Assembly (NCBI RefSeq): GCF_033978785.1
Contig: NC_084743.1
Coordinates: 17,866,360 to 17,930,359 of the forward strand
Source of the DNA: Entelurus aequoreus
Taxonomy: Eukaryota; Chordata; Actinopteri; Syngnathiformes; Syngnathidae
Reading direction: 5' to 3'
Length of the DNA: 64,000 nt
Part shown: piece by piece, positions 1 to 12,590 of the stretch
Layout of the letters: every line of letters begins with the position of its first letter
How positions within the stretch are numbered: position 1 is the first letter of the stretch
Program-made: the position numbers and the translations under genes
Notes under the pieces: model-generated
Seen by the model: only the letters and a program-made list of their open reading frames with translations
Told to the model about the DNA's origin: nothing
Database searches by the model: none

Positions 1-429
1 GCAGCAGGAATAAAATAAACATTGGATCTTTTTGAGTAAAAAACTTTTTTTAAACCTTTTCAGTCAGCCCTACTTATGTGGACCAGTTCTTCAAGTCATG
101 GTAAAAAATGTTCTTGTTGTTACTTATAAGTGCCTGTCATTCTCAATCCTTATGTGAGACAAGAACACATATGCTTGTCTTTTTTTATGCATTGTAAGTC
201 GTAAAATATGGCAAGCACGAGGCGGCTAAGGATGCGGATAATGCGGTGCACTATTCCGCCCATAAAGAAATGGACAATAAAAATCAACATCATGTTAAAA
301 ATGGTCAATGATGTGGGATCTGAACCGAGAATGTTGTTGTAGCTCGTGCAGCCCTTTGAGACACATGTGATTTAGGGCTATATAGATAAACATTGATTGA
401 TTGATTGATTGATTAATAAACGTTGATGG
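1..429. other. Non-coding, with an inverted fragment of the 431-bp repeat
   Basis: No gene is seen. The segment 131-175 (CTCAATCCTTATGTGAGACA) is the reverse complement of part of the 431-bp tandem repeat that begins near 910. A short (TGAT)n run lies at 392-412. Confidence 0.6.
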
Positions 430-701
430 AATAGAGATGATAACAATAACAGGCTAACCTCCTCCAACCTCCGAGGACAAAGCTACGAACAATGAGAGAC
501 CGGGCTTTCTGCTCCGCCGCTCCCAGTCTGTGGAACGCTCTCCCTGACCACCTGAGGGCACCACAGACTGTGGATGCTTTTAAAAAAAGGCTTAAAAACC
601 CTTCTTTTTAAAAAAAAGCCTTTTTTTTATATAGATATATGCATACTAGTTTTAGCTATTTGGCTGTTCTAGTTTTTATTTTCTTATTTATTTATTTATT
701 T

Positions 702-733
<32 letters not shown>

Positions 734-825
734 TTTTTAAATACACTGTAGCACTTTGAGGTTGTTTACTCAATGTAAAGTGCTTTTTACAAATAAAATC
801 TATTATTATTATTATTAAAAATCAA
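430..825 (+). repeat. LINE 3' end (L2/Rex-like), + orientation
   Basis: A short reading frame at about 491-609 encodes CSAAPSLWNALPDHLRAP and DAFKKRLKN then a stop, typical of the C-terminus of fish LINE reverse transcriptases. A T-rich 3' UTR follows, then GCACTTTGAGG, AAATAAA and a (ATT)n tail. The element is truncated at 5'. A second copy lies inverted at 8885-9225. Confidence 0.75.
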
Positions 826-904
826 AGATGCTGATAATAGAGAGTGTATTGTCATTATTACTAATATGAATATAATTATACTACTATTAGTGTTCACTAT
901 TTGA

Positions 905-2490
905 AGGGGAACTTTTGTTTGCTGACTTTTGCGAGCTTTGTTTACGCATTCAAAAACAAAAAACATGTGATCTTGTCTTACATAAGGATTGAGAATGAAA
1001 TTACAAAAAAAGTGTACTTCCCATTTAAGAACATTTGTGAACTGTTGAGAGCATTTTTTTTGGTATGTCAATGAGAAACAATGACAGATTATCATCACAC
1101 GTCAACATCTCTAACATGAACCGCGATCAGCTTTGTCAAGGGGGGCAAGTTTAATGGCAGTTTTCTAACATGTATTTAGCTCCGGGTGTTGTTGATATGC
1201 TAAAAAAAAAAAAAAAAACTACAGCAAACAACATAAATTCTACATGTTATTATGAATGTGACGGATACTACATTACATATATACTTACCGCGTATTTAAA
1301 ACAATAAAGGAGGGGTATTTTTTAGAGTGCTTTATAGGGCTCTATTGTTTGCTGACATTTGCGAGCTTTGTTTACGCATTCAAAAACAAAAAACATATGT
1401 GATCTTGTCTTACATAAGGATTGAGAGTGAAATTACAAAAAAGTGTACTTCCCCTTTAAGAGCATTTGTGAACTGTTGAGAGCATTTTTTTTGGTTGGTG
1501 AATGAGAAACAATGACAGATTATCATCACACGTCAACATCTCTAACATGAACCGCGATCAGCTTTGTCAAAGGGGGCAAGTTTAATGGCAGTTTTCTAAC
1601 ATGTATTTAGCTCCGGGTGTTGTTGATATGCTAAAAAAAAAATAAAAAAATACAGCAAACAACATAAATTCTACATGTTATTATGAAGGTGACGGATACT
1701 ACATTACATATATACTTACCACGTATTTAAAACGATAAAGGAGGGGTATTTTTAAGAGTGCTTTATAGGGCTCTATTGTTTGCTGACATTTGCGAGCTTT
1801 GTTTACGCATTCAAAAACAAAAAACATATGTGATCTTGTCTTACATAAGGATTGAGAATGAAATTACAAAAAAGTGTACTTCCCCTTTAAGAGCATTTGT
1901 GAACTGTTGAGAGCATTTTTTTTGGTTGGTGAATGAGAAACAATGAGAGATTATCATCACACTTCAACATCTCTAACATGAACCGTGATCAGCTTTGTCA
2001 AAGGGGGCAAGTTTAGTGGCGGTTTTCTAACATGTATTTAGCTCCGGGTGTTGTTGATATGCTAAAGAGAAAAAAAACTACATCAAACAACATAAATTCT
2101 ACATGTTATTATGAATGTGACGGATACTACATTACATGTACAGTATACTTACCGCGTATTTAAAACGATAAAGGAGGGGTATTTTTTAGAGTTCTTTCTA
2201 GGGCTCTATTGTTGGCTGACTTTTTTGCGAGCTTTGTTTACGCATTCAAAAACAAAAAACATATGTGATCTTGTCTTACATAAGGATTGAGAATGAAATA
2301 ACACAATGAACCGTGATCAGCTTTGTCAAAGGGGCAAGTTTAATGGCGGTTTTCTAACTTGTATTTAGCTCCGGGTGTTGTTGATATGCTAAAAAAAAAC
2401 AAAAACAGCAAACAACATAAATTCTACATGTTATTATGTATGTGATGGATACTACATTACATATATACTTACCGCGTATTTAAAGCGTAC
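905..2490. repeat. 431-bp tandem repeat, about 3.7 units
   Basis: The landmark TTTGCTGAC occurs at 917, 1348 and 1779, with TTGGCTGAC at 2212, a spacing of 431-433 bases. Each unit holds CTTGTCTTACATAAGGATTG, AACCGCGATCAGCTTTGTCA and a short poly-A. The last unit has lost about 120 bases of its middle. No coding potential is seen. Confidence 0.9.
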
Positions 2491-2746
2491 CGCGTGTCAA
2501 AGGGGGCAATTTCAATGGCGGTTTTCTACCATGTATTTATGTAGCTATGCTGTTGATATGCTAAAGGGAAAAAAAAGAGTTGCCCAATCTCTTCCCATGC
2601 GACTCCAGGTGATAAATATGCAAGAAAACACCATTTTAAAGGAAATGACCGCATGGAGCCAAAGCCGATTCTGGAATTGACTCAATTATGACTCAGCTCA
2701 ACAGATAGCAGCATGATAACCCTTTGTCATTAATTTACTCCCCCCC

Positions 2747-2749
<3 letters not shown>
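2491..2749. other. Unassigned non-coding sequence
   Basis: The first part (2491-2560) is a degraded further echo of the 431-bp unit. The rest shows no gene or repeat that I recognise. Confidence 0.4.

Positions 2750-2796
<47 letters not shown>
2750..2796. repeat. (CA)n microsatellite
   Basis: An almost pure CA dinucleotide run, preceded by a short C run. Confidence 0.97.
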
Positions 2797-2799
<3 letters not shown>

Positions 2800-3010
2800 G
2801 GGCTTGGAGGCAATGTGCTAATTGATGCAAAGTAATAATGTTGCAATAACTCCTTATCTTATCTGTGGAAGTATTTGTGTTAAATAAAGCATCCATTCTG
2901 CAACATTATGTTTGCATTTCAAGCACATAAAATAGTGAAGGCGGGGGATGGGAGCCAGGAAGAATAGGAGGGCCGAAGAGAGGGGAACATGGAAGAGGAA
3001 GAGGATTAGG

Positions 3011-3075
3011 GGTGTGTGTGTGTGTGTGGGTGTGTGTGTGTGTGTGTGTGGGTGTGTGTGGGTGGGGGGGGGGGG
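3011..3075. repeat. (GT)n/(G)n microsatellite
   Basis: Imperfect GT repeat with GGG interruptions, ending in a G-rich run. It creates several spurious reading frames on both strands. Confidence 0.95.
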
Positions 3076-3654
3076 AGAGGCCTCCTGCTGTTTGGGGGTC
3101 ACACACACAGCTGTGGTCATCACCTTTCACTGCGAGGGACTCACACACACACACAAACTACTGTGATCATCACTCTCGGCGGGAGGTGGACCCGAGCCAG
3201 ATGGCCACGGCCGGCTTTTTATGACGCTTTTTTGTTGTTTTGTTTTTGTTGTTTTTTTGCTCGACAACAAAACGACACGTAGCAAAACAACCAGCATTAC
3301 GTCGTGCTGGGAATGTGCCAATCAGTCCAAATCAATTCATTATCAAAACAAATAAATAAAAAAAACACAATTTTTTATTTTTTTTTGTCTTCATGCAGAC
3401 ACATTCATGTTTTCATTCATTATCTAATCAAATATTAATGTCAAAGAGGAAATGCACAGACGAGTATATAAGTATTAGTTATTACAAACTGTACACTACT
3501 GTTTGTAGCAAATATAGTAAATATTACATATATGTTATATTTTATATTGCTACTATGGTACATTTTTATACCTGCATTATCCTTTCCATCCTTACCCTTT
3601 CCATCCTCTGTAACTGAGCTACTGTGTGGAACAATTTCCCTTGTGGATCAATAA
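3076..3654. other. Unassigned AT-rich non-coding sequence
   Basis: No convincing gene is seen. There are T- and A-rich runs near 3222-3260 and 3355-3390 and scattered short open frames without recognisable motifs. Confidence 0.4.
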
Positions 3655-4344
3655 ATTTTGGTACCGGTACCGGTACCAAATTACATTTCGATACTTTTCT
3701 AAATGAAGGGGACCACAAAAAATGGCATTATCGGCTTTATTAGGAGTACATTAAACATATGTTTCTTATTACAAGTTTGTCATTAAATAAAATAGTGAAC
3801 ATACAAGACAACTTGTCTTTTAGTAGTAAGTAAGCCAACAAAGGCTCCTATTTTAGTCTGCTGACATATGCAGTATTCTATTATTTTGTCAAAATTATTA
3901 AGGACAAGCGGTAGAAAATGAATTATTAATCTACTTGTTCATTTACTGTTATTATACACTTCTGTTAAAATGTAATAATCACTTATTCTTCTGTTGTTTG
4001 ATACGTTACATTAGTTTTGGATGATACCATAAATTTGGGTATCGATCCGATACCAAGTAGTTACAGGATCATATATTGGTCATAATTTAAGTCCTTATGT
4101 GTCCGGGGACGTATTTACTGAGTTTGCAAACATAATATACATTTTAAATGCACAAAAATAGATTTTGTGATGCTAAAATATATCGATGTAATCATAGTAG
4201 TATCGACTGGATACGCTCCTGCCGTTAGTATCATTACAGTGGATGTTAGGTGTAGATCCACCCATGGCGTTTGTTTACATTGTGATGCCGGTGAGCTATG
4301 GTGTGTAGTGAAGCATGTTTAGCTATTCCTCGTCCTGCAGGGAT
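3655..4344 (+). mobile_element. hAT-like non-autonomous element, 5' part
   Basis: It starts with repeated GGTACC steps and contains GGGTATCGATCCGATACC and GTGGATGTTAGGTGTAGATC, which I recognise as a common fish interspersed repeat with GGTAC-rich ends. Its other end resembles 31586-31778. Here the element stops at GCAGGGATGAT, exactly where the 28-bp minisatellite begins. Confidence 0.55.
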
Positions 4345-5880
4345 GATGCCGAACGGGGACAAGTGTATCCTGATTGCCGATCGGGAACAAGTGTGTCCTG
4401 GTTGCCGAACGGGGACAAGTGTGTCCTGATTGCCGAACGGGGACAAGTGTATCCTGATTGCCGATCGGGAACAAGTGTGTCCTGATTGCCGAACGGGGAC
4501 AAGTGTGTCCTGATTGCCGAACGGGGACAAATGTATCCAGATTGCCGATCGGGAACAAGTGTGTCCTGATTGCCGAACGGGGACAAGTGTATCCTGATTG
4601 CCGATCGGGAACAAGTGTGTCCTGATTGCCGATCGGAGACCAGTGTGTCCTGATTGCCGACCAGGGACCGCTGTGTCCTGATTGCCAATCGGGGACAAGG
4701 TGTGTCCTGATTGCCGATCGGGGACCTGTGTGTACTGATTGCCGACCAGGGACTGGTGTGTCCTGATTGCCAATCGGGGACAAGTGTGTCCTGATTGCCA
4801 ATCGGGGACAGTGTGTCCTGATTGCCGATCGGGGACCTGTGTGTGCTGATTGCCGACCAGGGACTGGTGTGTCCTGATTGCCAATCGGGGACAAGTGTGT
4901 CCTGATTGCCGATCGGGGACAAGTGTGTCCTGATTGCCAATCGGAGACAAGTGTGTCCTGATTGACAATCGGGGACAAGTGTGTCCTGATTGCCCATCGG
5001 GCACAGGTGTGTCCTGATTGCCAATCTGGGACCGTAGTGTCCTTATTGCCAATCGGGGACAAGTGTGTCCTGATTGCCAATCAGGTACAAGTGTGTCCTG
5101 ATTCCCAATCAGGGACAAGTGTGTCCTGATTGCCAATCGGGCACAGGTGTGTCCTGATTGCCGATCAGGCACATGTGTGTCCTGATTGCTGACCAGGGAC
5201 CGGTGTGTCCTGATTGCCAATTGAAGGACAAGTGTATCCTGATTGCCGATCGGGGACAAGTGTATCCTGATTGCCGATCGGGGACAGGTGTGTCCTGATT
5301 GCAGATCGGGGACCGGTGTGTCCTGATTGCCGATCAGGCACATGTGTGTCCTGATTGCCGACCAGGGACCGGTGTGTCCTGATTGCCAATCGGGGACAAG
5401 TGTATCCTGATTGCCGATCGGGGACAAGTGTATCCTGATTGCCGATCGGGGACAGGTGTGTCCTGATTGCAGATCGGGGACAGGTGTGTCCTGATTGCAG
5501 ATCGGGGACCGGTGTGTCCTGATTGCCGACCTGGGACCGGTGTGTCCTGATTGCCGACCTGGGACCGGTGTGTCCTGATTGCCGACCTGGGACCGGTGTG
5601 TCCTGATTGCCGACCTGGGACCGGTGTGTCCTGATTGCCTACTGGGGACCGGTGTGTCCTGATTGCCAATCGGGGAAAAGTGTGTCCTGATTGCCAATCG
5701 GGGACAGGTGTGTCCTGATTGCCAATCTGGGACCGGTGTGTCCTTATTGCCAATCGGGGACAAGTGTGTCCTGATTGCCAATCGGGAACAAGTGTGTCCT
5801 GATTGCCAACTGGGGACAAGTGTGTCCTGATTGCCAACTGGGGACAAGTGTGTCCTGATTGCCAATCGGGGACAGGTGTC
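4345..5880. repeat. 28-bp minisatellite, about 55 units
   Basis: The unit is GTGTGTCCTGATTGCC plus a variable 12-base half (GAACGGGGACAA, GATCGGGGACAA, GACCAGGGACCG, CAATCGGGGACA, GACCTGGGACCG). Because 28 is not a multiple of 3 and no phase carries a minus-strand stop, the array produces long minus-strand frames in all three phases, including one of 559 codons (4246-5925) that cycles through AIRTH, GNQDT and QSGHT. It is not a gene in any conventional sense. Confidence 0.97.
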
Positions 5881-6781
5881 GGAGCCAGCGCTCGGACAGG
5901 AGAAGCAATGGAAAAACGCAGGCAAACAGGAAATGAAATAAAAAAATAAGAGCGCTGGAGAGGAAATTAAAATAAATAAAAATCCCAGAAACTAATAATA
6001 CTTTGTTTTCTTACTCTAAATGTGCATATTATTTTTAAAATGCCTTTTATATATTTTATTTTTGTTTTATTACTGTTTTAATTTGCGCAGCTATGCTTGT
6101 TTTTTTCCATATTTCAGAATGATTGCATTCATTTCCAACATCTGTGGTCAAACACAAGACACCTTCAGTGCGAAACTGCAACTTTTTCCTGGTGGACCGA
6201 CCGGCAACTTTCCTGGCAGCTCTGAACCGAGGCCACCCTAAGTCATAATTATAATTCACTCCACTCCAATTTTGCTTTTCTTTGGAGTCCAACAACTCCA
6301 GAAGGCTTTACTGTTTCAAGCTGCTCACAGTTGAAAATCCCAACAGTTTACAAGTGTGAGTTCTTTTGATCCGAGCTCGCTCCGTGCAAGAAGCAGGTTT
6401 GCTGCCTGCATGTGTGCAACCATCACATGACACCCGGGGCCGCAAGTGGAGTTTTTTCGGGCTCCGTGGAGACATAGTGGAGACATATGTTTCCAATGTT
6501 CCTAAAAGGCATGTGCTCAGCCTCCATTGCCAGAGAGATCAAACCTAACCACACCCTTTTTAGTCGGTTTTTGGCAGATCAAAGGAAAGATCATCAGAAA
6601 TGATCGTTTACAAAATTAAATAAAACAGTTATAAACAACACAATAGTATATATTTTACATTAGAAAACATCTCCTCGCACACCAGCAAACAAAAATTTAG
6701 ATGTACAGAAATGATATTCACTGAATAGATAAATGAGGATTAGGTTAATTACGTAACTGTTCATTAAAGATTATTGTTAAT
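5881..6781. other. Unassigned non-coding sequence
   Basis: A small reading frame and an A/T-rich stretch are present. I see no conserved motif, repeat end or splice-supported exon. Confidence 0.35.
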
Positions 6782-7659
6782 TAGGGATGTCCGATAATGG
6801 CTTTTTGCCGATATCCGATATTCCGATATTGTCTAACTCTTTAATTACCGATACCGATATCAACCGATACCGATAACAACCGATATATACAGTCGTGGAA
6901 TTAACACATTATTATGTCTAATTTGGACAACCAGGTATGGTGAAGATAAGGTACTTTTTTTAAAAAATTATAAAATAAAATAAGATAAATAAATTAAAAA
7001 CATTTTCTTGAATAAAAAATAAAGTAAAACAATATAAAAACAGTTACATAGAAACTAGTAATTAATGAAAATGAGTCAAATTAACTGTTAAAGGTTAGTA
7101 CTATTAGTGGACCAGCAGCACGCACAATCATGTGTGCTTACGGACTGTATCCCTGCAGACTGTATTGATATATATTGATAGTCATACCAAAGACTATAAA
7201 AATGGGACCCGTTTCCTCCCTGCTTGGCACTCAGCATCAAGGGTTGGAGTTGGGGGTTAAATCACCAAAAAATGATTCCCGGGCGCGGCGCCGCTGCTGC
7301 CCACTGCTCCCCAAGGGGATGGGTCAAATGCAGAGGACAAATTTCACCACATCTCGTGTGTGTGTGACAATCATTGGTACTTTAATCTTTAATCTTTAAT
7401 ATAATGTAGGAACCAGAATATTAATAACAGAAAGAAACAACCCTTTTGTGTGAATGAGGAGGGAGTTTTTTTGGGTTGGTGCATTAATTGTAAGTGTATC
7501 TTGTGTTTTTTATGTTGATTTAATAAAAAAAATAAAAATAAAAAATTTAAAAAAACGATACCGATAATAAAAAAAACGATACCGATAATTTCCGATATTA
7601 CATTTTAACGCATTTATCGGCCGATAATATCGGCAGGCCGATATTATCGGACATCCCTA
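6782..7659 (+). mobile_element. hAT-like MITE (GATGTCCGATAAT family) with a nested SINE
   Basis: Terminal inverted repeats are TAGGGATGTCCGATAAT and ATTATCGGACATCCCTA. The subterminal region is full of CCGATA steps. The interior matches the copies at 26424, 27972, 29482, 32213, 33723 and 36454. This copy is longer because of an insertion at 7181-7399. Confidence 0.9.
7181..7399 (+). mobile_element. SINE-like insertion inside the MITE
   Basis: The uninterrupted MITE reads ATTGATATATAATGTAGG; here TATATAATG is split by about 219 bases. The insert has ATGATTCCCGGGCGCGGC, GGTCAAATGCAGAGGACAAA and a 3' tail of repeated CTTTAAT, features of a widespread fish SINE. I name it only as SINE-like. Confidence 0.75.
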
Positions 7660-7904
7660 TTAATTATAGTTAGTAAATAATAATGTCATATTATGATCCA
7701 TCTTCTTCATCTTAAACACTTGCTTACATAATTGGTCAATATATTATGAGTTTTTTTAAACTTAATTTCTATAAGAACAAATATACAATAAATAAAAAAT
7801 GTTTTATTATATTTTTATTAAATTAAAAAATATATGTAAATAGGTATTTGCACTTTAAAAAAGGAGGCAAAAAGAAGTGTAATTGTAATTGTGCTTTCTA
7901 AATC

Positions 7905-8096
7905 TTATCGTTCATCCTCTTTCTGTTCGGGCTCAAAAATATAAGGGTCTGGATCATAATTATTCACAAAGTCTGCTTGATCAGCATTGTTGTTGATGGG
8001 GAAGGGATCTGCGGTTCCTCCTCTACATCTCGCGATCACGTGACCGGCTTGCTCATTATCTCTCAAAATGGCTCGGGAATCTCCATGAGATTGATA
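7905..8096 (-). other. Short unrecognised reading frame, possible exon or transposon remnant
   Basis: A minus-strand frame of about 64 codons between two stops ends in NNYDPDPYIFEPEQKEDER. The tail is acidic and rich in D, E and P. I do not recognise the family. Its AT-poor composition differs from the surroundings, so it may be a decayed coding fragment. Confidence 0.25.
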
Positions 8097-8884
8097 CTAT
8101 TTTAATCACATCTATTTACTCGCACACTTTGGAAGTCTTTTGGGGTGTCATAAATCAGATAGCTTCAATATTGAGGACACTTGTTTTTCCACTCTACTGC
8201 TACTTTAAGAGACGCAACCCTCTGTGCTCGAGTTTAGTAGATGTGCGCTGTTGCGTCTGACCAGTCTACCTCTCAGGGAATTTAAATCACCGGTCAATCC
8301 CAAGTTCTTTTGATGACATATGCTGAGTAAGAAGGACCATCAAGACAGAATAGGAATATTATCAAGTTTTACTATAGCTTTAGGAGACCAGCCCACATCA
8401 ATACGGTCATACCGTCATCTTAGGATGGTCTAACATTCAAACAGGAAGAGACAATTTATTGAATACGAAAAGTATAGCAAAGAAGCAGTTAGCGAAATAA
8501 ATAATAATACAGAAATGACAATGAGCATTATTACACTACAAATGGAGCAATACAAATACCAATAGAAATAGCGCTATTGATAATGAACAATACAAATAAT
8601 CTATTATCAACAATACAGTTGTTCAAATGCAACAATACATATACGTAATGATAACTAGAGATACAAAAGAATGCAGAAAATGGAGGGGAAGAAAGAGACG
8701 CAACCTATATTAACCTTGTAGATTGTTATAGTAACAATAGGTTAAGCTTTGTCAGTGTGTCTCAGGTTTCTGCTCTGTAATTGACCAGAAAACGGGCAAA
8801 ATTCAGCAAGTTCTGTTAAAAAAACTACTAGAACTGTACAAAAAAGTATGTTTATAGCAGTTGAGCAGACAAATGTCGATAATT
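8097..8884. other. Unassigned AT-rich non-coding sequence
   Basis: No gene, RNA or repeat end could be identified. Confidence 0.35.
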
Positions 8885-9225
8885 ATGTTATAATAATAAT
8901 AATAATAATACATTTTATTTGTAAAAAGCACTTTACATTGACTAAACAACTTCAAAGTGCTAGAGTGTATTAAAACAAATACAATTAAAATTAAAAGATA
9001 ATAAAAAATAAAATAAAATAAAAACTAGAACAGCCAAATAGCTAAAACTAGTATGCATATATGTAAAAAAAAAAAAAAAAAAAGGCTTTTTTTTTTAAAA
9101 AGAAGGGGTTTTAAGCCTTTTTTAAAGCATCCACAGTCTGTGGTGCCCTCAGGTGGTCAGGGAGAGCGTTCCACAGACTGGGAGCGGCGGAGCAGAAAGC
9201 CTGGTCTCCCATTGTTCGTAGCTTT
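8885..9225 (-). repeat. LINE 3' end (L2/Rex-like), - orientation
   Basis: This is the reverse complement of the 430-825 LINE tail: (TAA)n, then TTTGTAAAAAGCACTTTACA, an A-rich UTR, and the codons for the LWNALPDHLRAP region at 9130-9200. Together with 430-825 it forms a widely spaced inverted pair. Confidence 0.78.
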
Positions 9226-9880
9226 GTGTTATGTTATCATCATTTGTTGTTATTTCGAACATGTGTACAGTCACAATTTTTCAGTCACAATGTAACATGT
9301 CCGAAAAGGAGTAGGAAGAAGCAAATCTGATTTAATCCTACCCCTTTTCTACCTTTCCCCCCGTGTGTCATTAAGGGCTGTATGTTTATTTATAAAATAG
9401 GAGTTCTGTTTTGTTTATTAGATTTTGTGTGCAGTCACACCTCCTCCTCCAAACATTTTGTGCTAATTACTATCGTAACTACTATTATAATTATTGTTAA
9501 ATTAAATTAAATACATAGATGCACATTGCTGAGCACAAATAATAATGAATCTTTTTTTCCCCTCCCTCATCTTTGCGGCGCCCCCTGGAGAATTCCAACC
9601 TATTTGCTATGTGGCAGGTTTCCTTACAGTTTGATCTATTCTAGTAACTCGTTATTATTCATACGACTATTTGTTGTCTTCGCCTGCTGCGTGTTTGTGA
9701 TCATTTTTTACTGTGTACTGTAAAATAAAAAGAAAAAAAAGTCCAGTATATTTTTTATGGTTGTCAAAAAAAGTCAATTTTCCAATGAGTAGCAATTCTT
9801 ATTTGTAATGAGTCTTAATCGATTAAAAAAAATGAAATCGTTTTTTTTAACAAAAAATAATAATAATTAAAAATAATAAT
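9226..9880. repeat. Interspersed repeat (GTCCGAAAAGGAGTAGGAAG family) and unassigned flank
   Basis: The block 9240-9350 holds TTTCGAACATG, CATGTCCGAAAAGGAGTAGG and TAATCCTACCCCTTTT, and recurs at 48670-48800. The rest is AT-rich sequence with no recognised feature. Confidence 0.55.
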
Positions 9881-10827
<947 letters not shown>

Positions 10828-11984
10828 TGTTATGGCAGTGTTTTTCAACCACTGTGCCGCGGCACACTAGTGTGCTGTGAGATACAGTCTGGTGTGCCGT
10901 TAGAGATTATCTAGTTTCACCTATTTGGGTTAAAAATATTTTTTGCAAACCAGTAATTATAGTCTGCAAAGGATGTGTTGTTGTTGAGTGTCGGTGCTGT
11001 CTAGAGCTCGGCAGAGTAACCGTGTAATACTCTTCCATATCAGTAGGTGGCAGCAGGTAGCTAATTGCTTTGTAGATGTCGGAAACAGCGGGAGGCACGG
11101 TGCAGGTAAAAAGGTGTCTAATGTTTAAACCAAAAATAAACAAAAGGTGAGTGCCCCTAAGAAAAGGCATTGAAGCTTAGAGAAGGCTACGCAGAACGAA
11201 ACTAAAACTGAACTGGCTACAAAGTAGACAAAAACAGAATGCTGGACGACAGCAAAGACTTACTGTGGAGCAAAGACGGCGTCCACAAAGTACATCCGAA
11301 CATGACATGACAATCAACCATGTCCACACAAAGAAGGATAAAAACAACTGAAATATTCTTGATTGGTAAAACAAAGTATATGCGGGAAATATCGCTCAAA
11401 CTGCTACAGGAAAATACCAAAAAATGAGGAAAAGCCACCAAAATAGGAGCGCAAGACAAGAACTAAAACACTACACATAGGAAACAAGCAAAAAACTCAA
11501 AATAAGTCACGGCGTGATGTGACAGGTGGTGACAGTACACCTACTTTGAGACAAGAGCTATATTGATGCATGCTTGGTTATGGTTTAAACCAGACCTGGA
11601 CAAATGAAGGCCCGGGGGCCACATGCGGCCCGTTAAACTTTTCAATCTGGCCCGCCAGACATTCCCAAACATTTTTTTTAGATCTTTAAGATGGAAAGTG
11701 TAGCTGCCATTATGATGTGCAGTGATGTTTTCTAATGACCGTAAGTCTTCAACTATACAAAGTCTTTCAATGGTTGGAATCTGCGCTTATGGATGATATA
11801 CTAGTTACTATGGTAATGTAATTAGTTACTATGGTCATCTAATTAGTTACTATGGTCATCTAATTAGTTACTATGGTCATCTACGTCACAGCAGCTCAGA
11901 CGAGGCACCAAGCAGTGTGGGCGGGAAGCGTTTCCACAGACGCGGAAGGAGATTTTCACAACAAAGTTCTAAAGCTTAGTGATA

Positions 11985-12509
11985 CACTACCGTTCAAAAG
12001 TTTGGGGTCACCCAAACAATTTTGTGGAATAGCCTTCATTTCTAAGAACAAGAATAGACTGTCGAGTTTCAGAGGAAATTTCTCTTTTTTTGGCCATTTT
12101 GAGCGTTTAATTGACCCCACAAATGTGATGCTCCAGAAACTCAATCTGCTCAAAGGAAGGTCAGTTTTGTAGCTTCTATAACGAGCTAAACTGTTTTCAG
12201 ATGTGTGAACATGATTGCACAAGGGTTTTCTAATCATCAATTAGCCTTCTGAGCCAATGAGCAAACACATTGTACCATTAGAACACTGGAGTAATAGTTG
12301 CTGGAAATGGGCCTCTATACACCTATGTAGATATTGCACCAAAAACCAGACATTTGCAGCTAGAATAGTCATTTACCACATTAGCAATGTATAGAGTGTA
12401 TTTCTTTAAAGTTAACACTAGTTTAAAGTTATCTTCATTGAAAAGTACTGTGCTTTTCCTTAAAAAATAAGGACATTTAAATGTGACCCCAAACTTTTGA
12501 ACAATAGTG
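11985..12509 (+). mobile_element. Tc1-like MITE nested in element B
   Basis: Inverted ends CACTACCGTTCAAAAGTTTG and AAACTTTTGAACAATAGTG are flanked by TA on both sides. The body is nearly the same as 50474-50969. A short reading frame with GTTTTCAGATG and GGCCATTTTGAGCG blocks is not a gene. Confidence 0.9.
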
Positions 12510-12513
12510 TATA

Positions 12514-12590
12514 TAGAATAGAATAGAATATAAAGTACTTTATTGATCCCTGGGGGGAATTCAGCAAATATCAGATGTATCAGATTGTAG
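12514..12590. repeat. LINE 3'-end-like fragment
   Basis: AATAGAATAGAA followed by ACTTTATTGATCCC and GGGGGGAATTCAGC resembles a fish LINE tail. It is short and lies immediately after the Tc1-like MITE. Confidence 0.35.

Noticed and set aside
4246..5925. 559-codon minus-strand reading frame as a protein-coding gene
   Set aside because: It is entirely explained by a 28-bp minisatellite that is open in all three frames; there is no domain, and no conserved flank.
11873..12240. Frames in both strands at 11873-12240 and 50460-50729
   Set aside because: They fall wholly within the Tc1-like MITE, a non-coding family.
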